Shown: positions 22,666 through 34,765 of the stretch, piece after piece
Numbering within the stretch: position 1 is the first letter of the stretch
How the letters are laid out: every line of letters starts with the position of its first letter
NCBI GenBank assembly: GCA_002150815.3
Contig: NDFF03000033.1
Coordinates: 248,001-312,000 of the forward strand
From: Grammothele lineata
Lineage: Eukaryota > Basidiomycota > Agaricomycetes > Polyporales > Polyporaceae
DNA: 64,000 bases
Reading direction: 5' to 3'
The notes under the pieces: model-generated
The model's input: the letters and a program-made list of their open reading frames with translations, nothing else
Database searches by the model: none
Told to the model about the DNA's origin: nothing
Position numbers and translations under genes: made by a program

Positions 22666-24121
22666 TCACTTTGTATCTTCCCTTTCTGATAGACGATTCT
22701 GTAATGCTTGCAGCCTCCGCAAGGGCGAGTCGTCATTCCACTGCTCCATCATAACGCCGCCTTCCTCGCTTTTTTGTGTGATGTGCGGTAAGCCGGCCTG
22801 CTCAATGACGAACGAGGCTGAGACACTGGCATATATGGTAGCTAACAGACGCAAGCGTCAGACGGTATGGTATGTTTGAGACTAGCACGTCATTTACCTT
22901 CACGAACATCTCCGTTGGTCAAAACCAGTCCGGCTCCCAGTCCGCCAAGGAAACTGTTGCCAGCACCTAAACCACCGAGTCAGTCGCAGTTCCAGTAATG
23001 CAACAATGTACGCGCTACCTGTAACATCTACGACTTTGTCGGAGTCCCTCTCTGTCCAGAAAGCGTCCACCCATGTGCAAGGTGTCCCTCTGGTGGCAAC
23101 ACACGCGCCCATTGCGCCACTGCGAATAACTACCGATCCTCCGCCGTCTGGTCCGACGCCCATGTCAAGGAACTGACGACAAGCTTCCTCCACTAATTCC
23201 TTTGTGGGTTCAGTGGACATCGAGAGGAGGGATAGTGCTTCTTCCGCGTTCGGACTGCAGGATACGCCCTGAGCACGAAGTTGGTACATTAAGCGACATA
23301 CGAGCTTACCTGAGGATGGATATGTCTGGAAGGACCTTCCGGAGTGCCGGAAGCTCTTCAGGAACACATCGATCCTGGCTTCTTCCTGCGTCAGCACCCG
23401 TACGAAGGCGCGCAGGACGGGAACGTACGGGGATAGGTTCATATACCGTGGTCGGACGCCATGCGTCCTCAAGTTTGACATCAGCGATAATGGCGGCGGC
23501 GCGCGTGGGCGAGCAGATGAAATGCAAGACCCGGGGCCGGGAGAGCTTCGTGTTAGACAGATCGCGAGGGGTTATGCGTAGACGCGGGGACAGATACTCG
23601 AATCTGACGTTGGAGTCAGTTAGAGTATATACCGAAAGATCTACGCGATGGGCGTTGTGTGACTGACCCTCTGTGCTCTCCTCGGTACGCATTTAGTGCT
23701 CGAGTAGTTTCACGGCCGGGATCGTCGCGGTAAAGCCACATGTCAGCCCCGTATGCGTCCAATGCCTGTTGAATATGGGCTGGGAAGTCATAGCCTCTGT
23801 CGATAATCATGCCGACAAATGAAGGTGGGAGCCTGTACCGTTTGGTCATTACATGATCTAACTCAGATGTTAGGTCAGTTCTTTACCAGATACGTGCTCC
23901 TATCGAGGCGTACGTTCCTCCACCACCAATCTACAATTGCAACACAAAATAGTCGTGCATAGTATCAAGGGCCTCCACCGCATTGAAATTGTTTTACTCA
24001 CTTGAGAATCCATGGTCTTCCCCGTGGGGGTCCCATTCTCGTCAGCGAACGAGAACTCGTCTATGATAAACATTCCAACGGAGACAAACTGCCTCGTGGT
24101 GCTGTTACTGCTGGATATCAT
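22666..24121 (-). CDS. PfkB-family carbohydrate kinase, Mak32-like
   Basis: Exons 24002-24121, 23887-23930, 23668-23832, 23429-23603, 23310-23374, 23019-23254, 22898-22966, 22666-22841; 349 residues. N-terminal GGGGTYASIGARIW is the substrate-binding loop of a PfkB/ribokinase fold; LSPNAEEALSLL lies mid-chain; VVDVTGAGNSFLGGL near residue 270 is the PfkB signature. The usual catalytic Asp of GAGD is Asn here (GAGN), which is also seen in the Mak32-like subgroup as far as I recall. The chain begins MISSSNSTTRQFVSVGMFIIDEF. Fungal Mak32-like proteins have no settled substrate. An adenosine or sugar kinase activity cannot be assumed given GAGN. Confidence 0.85.
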
Positions 24122-24462
24122 GCCTTTGAAAACCGTCGCAGTTGTTGTATGAGATAGAGCCCGAAACCATGTTTGAGTCGATGGATAAGAAAGCACGCGC
24201 CGTCCCTGAGACACCCCGCTGATTATGGGCAGTCTTCGCCGATGCAATCTCGGTCTCGAGCGCTTCCCTGCTTGACCTCCGACTCCTCAATCATAGCTGG
24301 ACTCAGTCAGAGTGCTGGCATTCTGAACGCTGCTGTGGTCAGTGTGTACGCTGAATGTAGGAATGGACTCAAGAATCCAGCTTACATCAACTAGGAGCGA
24401 GATTCTGCGGCTGGCGAAAGTTTAATCATCACATTCTCCCGTCCTTGGGCTGTTCTGGTATC
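24122..24462. other. Divergent promoter, pfkB kinase / phosphopantetheinyl transferase
   Basis: About 340 bp; no gene seen. Confidence 0.4.
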
Positions 24463-25501
24463 ATGGAGGTCCGTGTGGTCCTGTTGGACACTGCTGCTGT
24501 TGGGGAACTTGAAGAGGTAAGGTAGTCAATCATATACGCTTCTTTGTGATGCATATGGCAGAACACGTCAGCTCTATCAAGATGCACTGTGCCTTGTGGA
24601 CACCGACTCTCAAACACACTTAAAGAAGTACTATCATCGTGTAGATAGCGTCCGTAAGTTTTATAGCTTTTATTTTGTCGATCAACCACATTGCGCTACC
24701 TTAGGAGGTCTGTTAGGACGATTGTTACCACGTCGTCTTCTGAAAGAGAAGGGTCTGCCGATCAAAGACATAGTGTTCTCGAAGACGGCCGCAGGCAAAC
24801 CATATATTGCATGTAGCCACGCCTTTGAGTATTCGCAATCTGACTGAGAACATATCAGGCAAACCCTCTCAAAACACCTGTTGGATATAACATCACACAC
24901 GACAACGGGGTCGTTGCTATGGTGTTCGGCAGTGGGGACGAGCTATATGCAGACCCCCCAGCGTACCGGCTGGGTGTCGACGTAATGCTTCTCCAACTAC
25001 CCAAACGCGATACGTTTCCCGGTTTCGTGGAAATATACAATGAGCAGGCGAGTAAGAAAGGAGATTGACTGTCACCGCAAATGGCTGAATGTTTTCTAGC
25101 TTACCAGTCTAGAACGAAACATACTCCTCCCCCCTCCGTCATCTCCACTTTCACCGCGTGAACAGCTTCGAAGATTCTATCTGATATGGACGCTGAAGGA
25201 GGCTTACACAAAAGCACTCGGCCTTGGTATGGGCTTTGACTTTAGCAGAATCGAGTACGACGTACCGAGCGATACAGTCCGGATAGATGGTTCCGTACCA
25301 CGAGGATGGGAGTTCCTTCGCTTCGAGCTGCGCAACGAACTATCAGGAGGCCGGCTTGAAGAGTATGTTGGGGTAGTTGCGAGATATATTGGCGGTGAGA
25401 CAGAGACAAGGGTTCGAGCGGCCTCGAATGACGGGTGGCTGAGGGTGTACGAGGCAACGGTGTTTCTGCGGGATTCAATAAACGAATTAGGTGGAGTATG
25501 A
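24463..25501 (+). CDS. 4'-phosphopantetheinyl transferase, Sfp/Lys5 type
   Basis: Exons 24463-24516, 24572-24653, 24705-24808, 24859-25047, 25100-25501; 276 residues. It moves the phosphopantetheine arm of CoA to carrier-protein serines (Lys2, fatty-acid, polyketide and NRPS carriers). Family marks: RGLLGRLLPRRLL, KTAAGKPYI, YNITHDNGVV, the metal-binding LGVDV, and WTLKEAYTKALG. Two of its four introns must be GC-AG: 24809-24858 (GCATGT) and 25048-25099 (CAG/GCGAGT); without these the conserved segments do not join. The C-terminal half is one 402-nt exon. Cytosolic by lack of any signal. Confidence 0.9.
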
Positions 25502-25809
25502 TATACTGTATGTGAAGATGATATCTTTCTCTCGTACACATGAGCAGTGCTCTCTTTTTTCTGCTCTGACTTTAGGCAAGGCGAGCCAGGGACGACACAA
25601 GGCACCAACCTGAGAACCTTCCAAACACGGGAGTGCACGAGAGGACGCGTGTGATGACTGCGCTTGCCGGGCGAGCTACTCAGCAGCCGCTCGTCTCCTC
25701 CGCACCATCTCTCATCCGCAACCTCCCCTTGCCCACCCCGCTCGTTTAGGGTGCTTTCCGTCTGGTTGAGGCCCCGTCGCTGCTCCTGCGCATTCCTCGA
25801 CCGCTAGCA
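25502..25809. other. Intergenic
   Basis: About 310 bp between two + strand genes; no gene seen. Confidence 0.35.
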
Positions 25810-27642
25810 ATGCCCCGCGTACGCTCTCTCCGCACCAAGGCACTTTCGCCCAAACGCGACATATCTCCCGGACCTCCTTCGCCTACTTTTACCGAAACTA
25901 CCAATGCTTCCGTCCTCAATTTTGGGCCAGACGGTCCAGAGAAGATCATCACTCGCGCAAATCTCAAGGCGAGCATGCAGGCGTACGACGATGTGAGGGC
26001 TTCGGCACATGCTTACACCTTACGACGGACTGAGCACGGTCTCTTATCTCTCTAGCTCCTGAGTCGGTGTGCAGCATACCGGGCAGCGTTGCTGAACATG
26101 TCCAGGGCGACGGCAGGTTTTGCGGATGCGATGGAAGCCTGTTCTGGGTATGTTCCCCTTCTCATTTTGCAAGCGCATGCCTTGATGTCGTCCTAGGCTG
26201 AAAGGCCCGAGCTACGAGTCTGGGACGAGAATACAGGCGGCGGCAGGGTTACATCATCTCATGAGCAACCACTTCCATGTGATGGTGCGTCGACTCTCGA
26301 CTCTTTCACAGGTGCGGTTCTGACTGCGGGCCGTAGGCCGAAACGCTCGACAGGCAGTTCGAGAAGCCGCTCAGACAGCATATGGAGAACTACCGCACTG
26401 TAGTCACGGTGAGTCTGTCGACTATCAACCCAGTTACCTCTTCTCAATCGGGCGGCACAAATAGGAGAGATCTAACGCCTATGAGAGAGCTCTCCGAGAG
26501 AAGAGCAAAATCATCCGTCAAACCGAGATGGGCAACATGAAGCAGAAGGGCAGGAGTAAGTATTTGCTGGGCATGAAAATATTCTCCTTCTCATAGACGA
26601 TCTAGATCTTCAAACATTCCGTGAAGCATTAGCTGTCCTCCAACGACAAGTTGATGATCTGGACGAGCTGAAGGCTAGACACTACCAGGAGATTGTAGAG
26701 CATGAAGAGGAAGTCTGGGACTTCGTACAAGGCAAGGTTTGTCTGGTGGTGCGGTCCACGATGGATGTTTTCGACAGGGTGACATCCAAGGCGTACGTTG
26801 CCGCTGTTCGACTATCACGTACAACATCTCACCTCTTTGATAGCTCTGACCCGGTAATAGAGCCTATGCTCCAAACGATACCCGATCCCTTTGACTCGTA
26901 CGGCCCTCCTCCCTCTGAGGACCAGATATTCACTATCCTCCCTCCCCTGTCCGTTATCGCCAACCCTTCACCCTCCCCCAGTCCTTTGACCGCCTCCACT
27001 CCCGAGCTCGAGAGCAGCGATGGGCTTCCGTCCAGCAAGAATTCATGGTCGAGCACCGGCGGCTTCTTCCCCGACACGGCCGCCGCCTGGGCCGATGTCC
27101 CATCATCGCCCCCACCCACATCCTCACCCAGTTCCGGCGCAACGTCCCCCGCACGCTCCGCCTCTCCGCCAGCCGTGCAGCGTGGCGCCGCGACCGGCAA
27201 ACGTCACTCACATCCTGCTGCGTCCTCGTCTTTCACACACCACTCGCGTAAGTCCGAGTCCAAGCTTCGGAGCGTACTCGCCGTGTTGGACGAGGGGTCT
27301 ACCCGCTCGGGCAACACGAACCCTTCTACTTCGCGTTCAAATGGTACAGACCCAGCGGATGGGCACGCGCGGGGCATGTCCGTAGACTCGGGCACAAGTG
27401 TGTCCTCGACAAACGGGAAAGCACCAGACTTCGGCGAGTCGGGCGCAGACATCTGGGCGAGCAAGCTGCCTGAGCTCGGCATCCCGGCTGAGGGTGGAGG
27501 AGGGGAGGAGACCCCGCGCAACACGCTGCGCGTGCGCACGCAACCACCGGGGATGCCGTCGTTTGAGGACTCATACCCGGAACGGAGTCGTAGCCCCCAG
27601 TCGGACGAAACGGCTATGCCATCGCCGGTCGCTTCGTCATGA
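25810..27642 (+). CDS. BAR-domain protein, Ivy1-like
   Basis: Exons 25810-25992, 26056-26147, 26197-26284, 26337-26408, 26465-26555, 26597-26792, 26844-27642; 506 residues. After a Ser/Pro-rich start, residues about 50-260 are a helical BAR/IMD region: ITRANLKASMQAYDD, AAAGLHHLMSNHFHVMAETLD, SNAYERALREKSKIIRQTE, AVLQRQVDDLDELKARHYQE. This matches fungal Ivy1-like proteins that bind phospholipids and Ypt7 at the vacuole. The C-terminal 240 residues are disordered, rich in Ser, Pro and Gly, with likely phosphorylation sites. The last intron (51 nt) is in frame without a stop and was removed on splice-site strength. Another intron is only 41 nt. Confidence 0.85.
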
Positions 27643-27960
27643 CGGTGATATAGTCGGATCGAAAGGCCTTCTTGGCAATACGTGATACCTCATCATTCTT
27701 CGAGCCCCTCCCTCCTCTTTCATCCTGTTTGCATTTACGTTTCGCCCCGGTACACCTTTGCTTCGGATGCACTGTAGTAATCGGCTGGCAAATTCTGGTG
27801 ACCTGTAGAGACGGACTTCATTGCACACATGCGCTCACATCTTCTAACGACCAACGCATGTTTCCCGGTGTATATGTGTTATAATTTACTACGTAAGGTC
27901 TTGTATTAGCCTGTGAGTTGGGGTGGAAGGTAGCAGTAAGCATTATGGTAGGCGGATAGT
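27643..27960. other. Convergent 3' region
   Basis: About 320 bp between convergent stops of the Ivy1-like and AspRS genes; T-rich stretches consistent with 3' UTRs. No gene seen. Confidence 0.35.
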
Positions 27961-30558
27961 CTACTGTAATGTTTTTGGTTGAAGCGCATACTGCGCCAGG
28001 ACCTCTTCCGTTGACGGCGAAGGGCTCCTGAATAGGAGGTCTGTGCCTGCAGCCGTCTTCGGGAACGCGATAACATCACGGATGGATGTAGAGTTGCATA
28101 AGATAGCGATCAGGCGATCGAAGCCTACAAGGAACAAATGAGGACTACAACCTAAGGAGAACACATGAAAACGCACCAAACGCGAATCCACCATGAGGTG
28201 GTGCGCCATATTGCAACGCATTAAGCAAATGCTCGAATGAACGGACCTCACGTTCGTCCAGCTGCAGGATCTGCTCGAAGACGAACCGCTGCATGGCGGC
28301 ATCATGAATCCTCACGGAGCCGCCACCGATTTCGACGCCATTGAGGACGAGGTCATAATGTTGGCCACGGACCTGGGCCAATCGTAACATGAGCCTTCTT
28401 TCTATTCTCGTCCACAAGGACACGCCAAGCGCGGGGGACGCACCTCCTCAACGTCCTTCGCGAACATCTTCGCGACGTCCTCGTGCATCGGCGCGGTGAA
28501 TGGGTGGTGCGAACTGCTCCAGCGGCCATGCGCGAGGAACTCCTTGTCCGCGTCCGCACGCGTGAAGAGCGGGAACTCCGTTACCCAGAGGAACTTGGGC
28601 GCACTGTCGAGCACGAGATCGCCGTTCTGTTGCGCGGCTTCGGAGAGCGCGAGGCGGAGGCGGCCGAGCGACGTCCACCCGCCCTATAGATCAGGGTTAG
28701 CTGCGGACGCAATAAATGAAGGAATAGCGATGATCGTGCCTCTGGTCGTTTCTGCCGTCTAGTAAACCAGACCGTGTCGCCTTCTTGTAAGTGAAGTGCC
28801 CTGGTGACCCCGAGAGTGTCGAGTGGTTCAGATGTAGTCGACAGCAAGTCGGAGATGAGTTGAGCCTTTGCTAACCACCCGGAACCCACGTCACTCGATA
28901 TTTGCACTCGTTCAACTTCCGCAGGATGCTGGATCTCGGTCGCCGCTCGGGAGAAATTCTTGTGTTCCGCCTGAGACCTAAGTGCAAGGATTTCAATGAT
29001 TTCGCCTCTGGACTCCAGAGCCTCCCGGATTAATGTGGGTAGGTGAGGCGTGATGTCTTGAATCTAGACTCATATTCAGCTCTCATCTTCTTGGACACAC
29101 ATCTGGGTACACACCTCAAGGCCAAATCTTAGATCAGGTTTGTCGGACCCATATCTTCCCATGGCTTCACCATACGTCATTACCCGAAAACGCTCCTCCA
29201 AATCGACGCCCTCGACTCCCTGCCATATCTTGCGAATGATCTTCTCGACGACAGCCCGCACTTCCGTCCCTCCTATTCGCCACAAGTCATGTGCACTGGG
29301 TCCCCTGGATTCACTCGGCGTACCCCAACTGACCCAGCCCATCTCAAGATCCACCTGCGTGAACTCTGGTTGTCGGTCTTTCCGCCCATCCTCGTCCCTG
29401 AAGCATCGCGCGAATTGGAAGTAGCGGTCGACGGCGCCTGAGACGATGAGCAGCTGTTTGGGTTGCTGCGGCGACTGGGACAATGCATAGAACGTGGGTT
29501 GTGCAGGCCCACTCTCGGAGGACTGTTTCACTCGCGAAGGAACGAGGTACTCGCGTGCACCTTCTGGAGTAGAGTTGAGCAGCATAGGCGTCTCGACCTC
29601 AGTGAAACCTGGACGCAGCTTAGGTTCAAGTAACCCTCCACATGTTGCAAAAAACAAGACGAGCACGAACCTTCCTCGCGCAGGGTATCCCTGACCATAA
29701 AAGCGACGTCACTGCGCTTCTTCAAGTTGGAAGTTAACTCCGCCCGTCTCAGGTCGAGATACCTGTATCGTAGTCTGAGGTCCTCGTTCGCCTAGTACCA
29801 CCAGTGTCAGCAGAAGCTGTTAGAGCTGTGAACGGGCTGCGCACCAAATTCTCGGTGTCGAAGGGCATAAATGGCATATTTCTGTCCGAGGGATTCAGAA
29901 GGGTAAAGGACTTAACCGCGACCTCGACATGGCCGGCAGGCTCCTGCGATGCTACTTTAGTATGAGCCCGGGATTGTTGGCATTAGAACGCACCGACCGT
30001 CTCTGTGACTCTGGACGCGGAGAGACAACACCCCTGACTAGCACTGTCGACTCTTCGGGGACGTCGCGCATAGCTGCGAGACTCTCTGCGCCACATACAC
30101 GCGCATCCACGAGTAGTTGCGTCGTGCCGAAGGAGTCTCGAATGCCAAAGAATGATAGCTTTTTACCTAACTTTCTGGAGCACCCGGACCAAAATGAGCG
30201 GGACAATGTACACAGAGAGCAATCATAACGACGTACCCTTTCGGTACCAGCCATCCCGTAAGTACAACCTCCTGGCCCGCGTCCTGCAGAGTCAAGCCGC
30301 CGCAAGTGTGTGTCCGCGAGATGTACGGTCCTAGAAACCCTCAATAAGTACACCAAATAGGGTGAATAATATCTGCATACCATTATGCGCCCTTAGAGGA
30401 TCCTGCCCAGCGTTGGAGGCAACTGGGCGAGTGGTGTGGTAAGGCGCGAATTGACCGCGCGCAGATCCTCGGGTTAGGGAGCGAAGGAGCGGGAGTGACC
30501 TCGGGGACGCGATGCCGGCACGCGAGACGACGCGGCTGGTGCGCGCGAGCATATGCAT
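27961..30558 (-). CDS. MSD1: Mitochondrial aspartyl-tRNA synthetase
   Basis: Ten exons: 30381-30558, 30237-30330, 29994-30174, 29845-29943, 29671-29791, 29115-29608, 28740-29063, 28444-28683, 28177-28372, 27961-28124; 696 residues. It charges tRNA-Asp. The Arg/Ser-rich start ([15 protein letters not shown]) is a mitochondrial presequence. Bacterial-type order follows: OB-fold anticodon domain ([20 protein letters not shown]), class II motif 1 ([19 protein letters not shown]), motif 2 ([18 protein letters not shown]), a GAD-like insertion, [11 protein letters not shown], and motif 3 (GGFAFGFDRL). The intron 28684-28739 has a GC donor (GAG/GCACGA). Divergent from PPT2, another mitochondrial gene. 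Confidence 0.95.
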
Positions 30559-30762
30559 AGGACCCCGAGTTCAGTGCAAGTCGCGGGCGGCGGAAGACAT
30601 CCAGGCAGAGACGTCGGAGGAGGATAGAACGCGTGACGTAGAGTCGCGTCGCTTCTCGCCTGGGCCGGGCCGGCAGCCGGAGGCTGGACGCCCTTTGCTT
30701 CCTCACGGCGACGACGTCGCACAGACACGATCATCTGCATCAACGCTCGTCCTCGGCTTTCG

Positions 30763-31206
30763 ATGGGCATCATTGGGATAGGCGTGGATGTGCTACATGT
30801 GCCTCGAATCCTGAGACTCACTGAGAGGCAAGGTGAAACTCGGTTCGCTCGACGGATTCTCAGCGAGCAGGAGCTAGCGTCTTGGAGTGCCATCCCCGCC
30901 ATCCTTCCCGCCAAGCGAACGAGATATCTCGCAGTACGGTATGTGCTACGCGGTCAGACACGCTGGTATAAGCTCAGATTCCCCTCTAGATGGAGTATCA
31001 AGGAGGCTGCCTACAAAGCGGTCTTTCCTCATGCTCGTCCTACATGGAAAGAGTTCACATTCCACGCCATATCACACGACGGCAAACATAAGCCCCGACT
31101 TGAATACTGTCCTTCAGGAGCAAGGAGTCCCATTCTGAGAACGTTCCACGCGTCTGTTAGCCACGACGGCGAATATGTCTTCACCTCGGTCATCGTCGAG
31201 AATTAA
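30763..31206 (+). CDS. PPT2: Mitochondrial holo-ACP synthase (AcpS type)
   Basis: Exons 30763-30938 and 30990-31206; 130 residues, normal AcpS length. It attaches phosphopantetheine to the mitochondrial acyl carrier protein. Marks: GIGVDVLHVPRI with the metal-binding Asp, FARRILSEQEL, then RWSIKEAAYKAV across the splice and a FHASVSHDGEYVFTSVI end. The 51-nt intron is in frame without a stop; unspliced RNA would put 17 extra residues inside the catalytic core. No long presequence is visible from this ATG. Confidence 0.93.
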   Translation: MGIIGIGVDVLHVPRILRLTERQGETRFARRILSEQELASWSAIPAILPAKRTRYLAVRYVLRGQTRWYKLRFPSRWSIKEAAYKAVFPHARPTWKEFTFHAISHDGKHKPRLEYCPSGARSPILRTFHASVSHDGEYVFTSVIVEN

Positions 31207-31285
31207 TAATACTCTCCTCAGCCACTGGATCCATGCGGGAGTAGTGTGTCTGCTATAAGAAGCACGTCATACAATGCTATGTCTG

Positions 31286-32615
31286 CTATGTCTCCTGTGG
31301 AGGCGGATTTGGCCACCAATCCGGCCGATATGGGGTGACTTGCCACAGTGGTTGACCCTCCCCTGCTGACAAGATAAATCTGGCTCTGCCTTGTTCAACG
31401 GCCTCCACTTGTTCAAGCCGGAGAACTGCAAGACCGACACCCTGCGTAGTACTAAGTAATCGTCCTGTCCCGCGGAACCGTGGCCGTCCGATCTGATCGC
31501 CAGTCTCCACAGCCTCGGGACGTATTTCTACCCCAGGGGGAATCTCAGGTACCTCAGTGGGTGGTCCTTCCATTGTCCCCAATCTGCAAAAGTGTCAGGA
31601 GACATGTCGTTGGCACAAATGGACGAGGCTTACGGTGTATCTAATCGATGCAAGACAACAGGGAGAATCCGCTTCCTGAGCTGCCCAGTGTGGTACGTAC
31701 GTACAGTCAGCTCTTGACCGACATAACATCCTTTACGAAAGTCCACTTTGGTACAAAACGGCGATGAGCGTCGAGTAACTGTGCGACTATTGATGGCACT
31801 TACATCCACCCATGATGTCAATATTAGAATCCATGGGAAACGCATGAAGAGGTTGTATGTCGGCCGAGCCTTCGGGCACCCCCTGCAGTAAGCGATGCAG
31901 GAGGTACGCGTCCGCAGATTCAACCTCAGAATTCGACGCCTTCTCCGCTGCATATTGTAAAGCCACTACGAGCTGAGCGCGAGCGAGAGTGTGTGCTTAC
32001 GACGGTCCCCCTTCCGCACCAATAGCCGTTCCCCCATCCCGACCGCTCTGCGGTCACGCAATAGGCCACGACTCCATCCCCACGGTAGCACGGACGCGTC
32101 GCTCCAAACAGGCTCGACCACACCACTCCGCGCGAAGGTCCACTGTCGCTCGGTCTCCCATTCGGGGAACGACTCACTGGGCCCGAACGCGGCCCAGACA
32201 TCATATTCCTCGGAGACGTCCCGGAGCTTGACCTTGGAGCGTAATACATGGCGCTTGAGCATTGGAAGGAGAGGCGGTGCCTCAGACGGCGACGCGTCGT
32301 ATTCGACGATGTATTGTGGAGTGCCTTTGGGAGTCTCCTGCGTCCAGACGAAGACGTCATGGAGCACCCTGCCCTGTGGGATTCAAGCATCATGAGATTG
32401 TACGCAGCTAACGTAAGTCACGCGCGCACCTGAGCATGTAGAAACGCAGTGTAAAGATGTCCCCGGTGAGGCGAAGTTGGGACGGAGGCCGCGGTCAAGC
32501 CATTCAGGAACTCGCCGGCCTGCGAGCCCGAGACTGCGATGAGCGCGCGGTTTGGCACGGGCGCGACAGTGGGATGAGCACGGACGAGTGCGCGCAGTGC
32601 GCGCGGAAGAGGCAT
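31286..32615 (-). CDS. IBA57: Mitochondrial iron-sulfur assembly protein CAF17/IBA57
   Basis: Exons 32430-32615, 32001-32373, 31804-31947, 31634-31745, 31286-31583; 370 residues. Matrix protein of the GcvT-like family needed late in 4Fe-4S cluster assembly. The signature [17 protein letters not shown] is intact, as are [13 protein letters not shown] and [10 protein letters not shown] near the start. The intron 31746-31803 ends in AAG. The N-terminus ([18 protein letters not shown]) suits a presequence. The C-terminal segment ([25 protein letters not shown]) is the beta-barrel end typical of the family, with an unusual Pro/Glu-rich insert before it. Confidence 0.93.
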
Positions 32616-32687
32616 TGTCCAGCTAGTGGCGGCAGAGGGAATAGTGGGCGCAGCTGAGCAAGCTGCTTGTGAGCGAGCGGCTTGAAG

Positions 32688-33101
32688 ATGACGTCTGCTC
32701 CCGACGCGTCCGATGCGGCGTCGCGCGCCGGCGTCTGCGGACCGCCCTCAGGCTCCCTGCCACCGTCGTCCATGTCCTCCTCGTGCTCTCACCTCCTCGC
32801 CGCGCTCAAAGAGTGTCTGCTGCACTCGGACTGCGTACTCAAACAGGGAAACCTTCCGTCAGTATGTCTACGCGAACACACGGACGAGCTTCCCGAGGAG
32901 TGCAAGGCCCTTCGACAGGCGACCTTTGAATGCAAGCGAGGAATGGTGAGTTTCCCTGCAGATGAAGGTTCGGCTGAACCTGACCACTAACTTTTGAGGA
33001 AGCTCGATATGAGGAAGCGGTTTAGAGGAAACAATGTGGATCTTCCGCCCCCGACGCGAAAGTCACAAGAGCAGCCCGAGCTAGTGTCGGCATCGGCGTA
33101 G
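32688..33101 (+). CDS. PET191: Cytochrome c oxidase assembly factor PET191/COA5
   Basis: Exons 32688-32945 and 33003-33101; 118 residues from the first ATG. Family core: SSSCSHLLAALKECLLHSDC, then VCLREHTDELPEECKALRQA and FECKRGMLDMRKRFRGNN. The twin Cys-x9-Cys spacing places it in the mitochondrial intermembrane space, imported through Mia40. A second ATG at 32772 gives the usual length of about 90 residues and starts right at the core, so it may be the true start. The intron ends in AAG. Its ATG lies 72 bp from that of the divergent IBA57 gene. Confidence 0.92.
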
Positions 33102-33533
33102 GCTACGGCCATTATATGACGTCCTATCGTAGACTGTCGTAATGGGTTCGGAGACTTCGTACAGCGAGATGTGTTACCGCAACGTCCGCAACAGTCGCTA
33201 TGAAACGCAATTCCAATTGTTGAAGTCGGATTCCAGGTACGTCTCCCCATCCTCAAGCCTCAAAGGCAGACTTGTCCGACGGGAACGCTACAAATAAGTC
33301 GAGCACGCCTCTCAAATTTTGTATTTTTGGTACTCTAATCTCTCTCGGCGTGTGTAACGTGGTGGGAGGCAATACGGTATGACGCTCCACCAATCCACTG
33401 TTCCTGGCAGGCCCCACCATACGTCTGCCTACAAGAGCCTCGTGGCAAAGGCGCGTACTCGGAGCAGACCCCAATACCCCGCTCTTCTCTTCTCATACTT
33501 CTAGCACGTAGCGCAGCCGCATGAATTGCTACG
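33102..33533. other. Intergenic
   Basis: About 430 bp; 3' UTR of PET191 and promoter of the GH128 gene. No gene seen. Confidence 0.35.
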
Positions 33534-34765
33534 ATGCCCTATCGAATTGCCTCTCTGTTACTTTCCCTCACATTTTTTCCTCGCATTACAACCACATACG
33601 CTATTGATGCTGTTCGATCCACTCAAGAGATTCGTGCAGCCACGAACGCCACCAAAGCGGGTCTACCTTGGCCCAACGGTAACAATGATAATATCAATCA
33701 GTATCTTTCTACAGGAGAAGTCAAATGGTCTGTCCGCGTTACTCTCCCGCGACATACTCGCCTCGCTCACATAAGTGGTCAATTCAACCATCACAGGTAC
33801 TACACATGGAGCCCTTCAGCTGTAAATTCGTCCCTTGAGTTCGTCCCGATGCTATGGGGCAAGAGTCAGACCTCTCAATGGGACAGCACCATCAATCAGA
33901 CGATCCGAGACCTGCACGTCACGCACGTCCTAGGCTTCAACGAGCCAGAGATCGAGGGCCAGTCGAACATCTCACCCGCAGATGGCGCTGACCTCTGGAA
34001 GGCGCACATCGAGCCTCTCAGGGCCCAGGGTCCGAAGTTAGGCTCCCCAGCGCCGAGTGGTGCACCGGCGGGGAAACAGTGGCTGCTGGACTGGATGGAT
34101 GCGTGCGGCGGCGGGTGTACGGTCGACTTTATCGCCCTGCACTGGTACGACATCAACTCGACGGCGTTCATGGAATACCTCCAGGACTACCATGACACAT
34201 TCCAGCGTCCAATCTGGGTTACGGAGTGGGCATGTCAGGTAAGTGATACTGTGTCTCTGTCATTTTCTGGGTGAAGTTTCTACAGCACGGCCTTGTATCG
34301 CTTTTGGGGTAGAGATGCTGACTAATAAATTTGCAGAATTTCAACGACCAGAACGAACAGTGTTCACAGCAAGATGCTGTAAACCTAATGAATGCAACAC
34401 AATCTTTTATGGACAGCGCGGACTGGATTGAACGCTACGGCTGGTTCGGGGCGATGGAAGACCTACAAGGGGTTAACGCGGTATGGTCTCATGAAAGAAG
34501 CTCAGGGTTGTATTGCTGACTGACCGGCTCCCAGGTCAACGCCCTCATGACCTCCGATGGATCAATCAACTCTCTCGGCGAACAGTACATTGGTGCCGTG
34601 ACGCCCAATGTGAGCCCAGACTATGTCCCGGGTGTCGTCCACGGTGGTTCTGGTAGTACCGGTAGCTCGGGTGCTGGTGCGACTCGTAGACCGCTGAGCA
34701 TGGCGGAGTGGCAAGTTATCTTGTTAGTAGCTGTGACAGCATTCCTGAGCGGACTCGTTGGTTGA
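33534..34765 (+). CDS. GH128 endo-beta-1,3-glucanase-like cell-wall protein, GPI anchored
   Basis: Exons 33534-33727, 33797-34238, 34337-34480, 34535-34765; 336 residues. A signal peptide (MPYRIASLLLSLTFFPRIT) opens the chain. The catalytic domain has YYTWSP, FVPMLWG, GFNEPE (proposed acid/base Glu), FIALHWYD and WVTEWACQ (proposed nucleophile Glu), the GH128/Asl1 pattern. A Gly/Ser linker and a hydrophobic C-terminal tail (WQVILLVAVTAFLSGLVG) look like a GPI-attachment signal. Likely trims wall beta-1,3-glucan. The first intron (69 nt, GTCTGT donor) is in frame without a stop and is the least certain junction. Confidence 0.85.
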
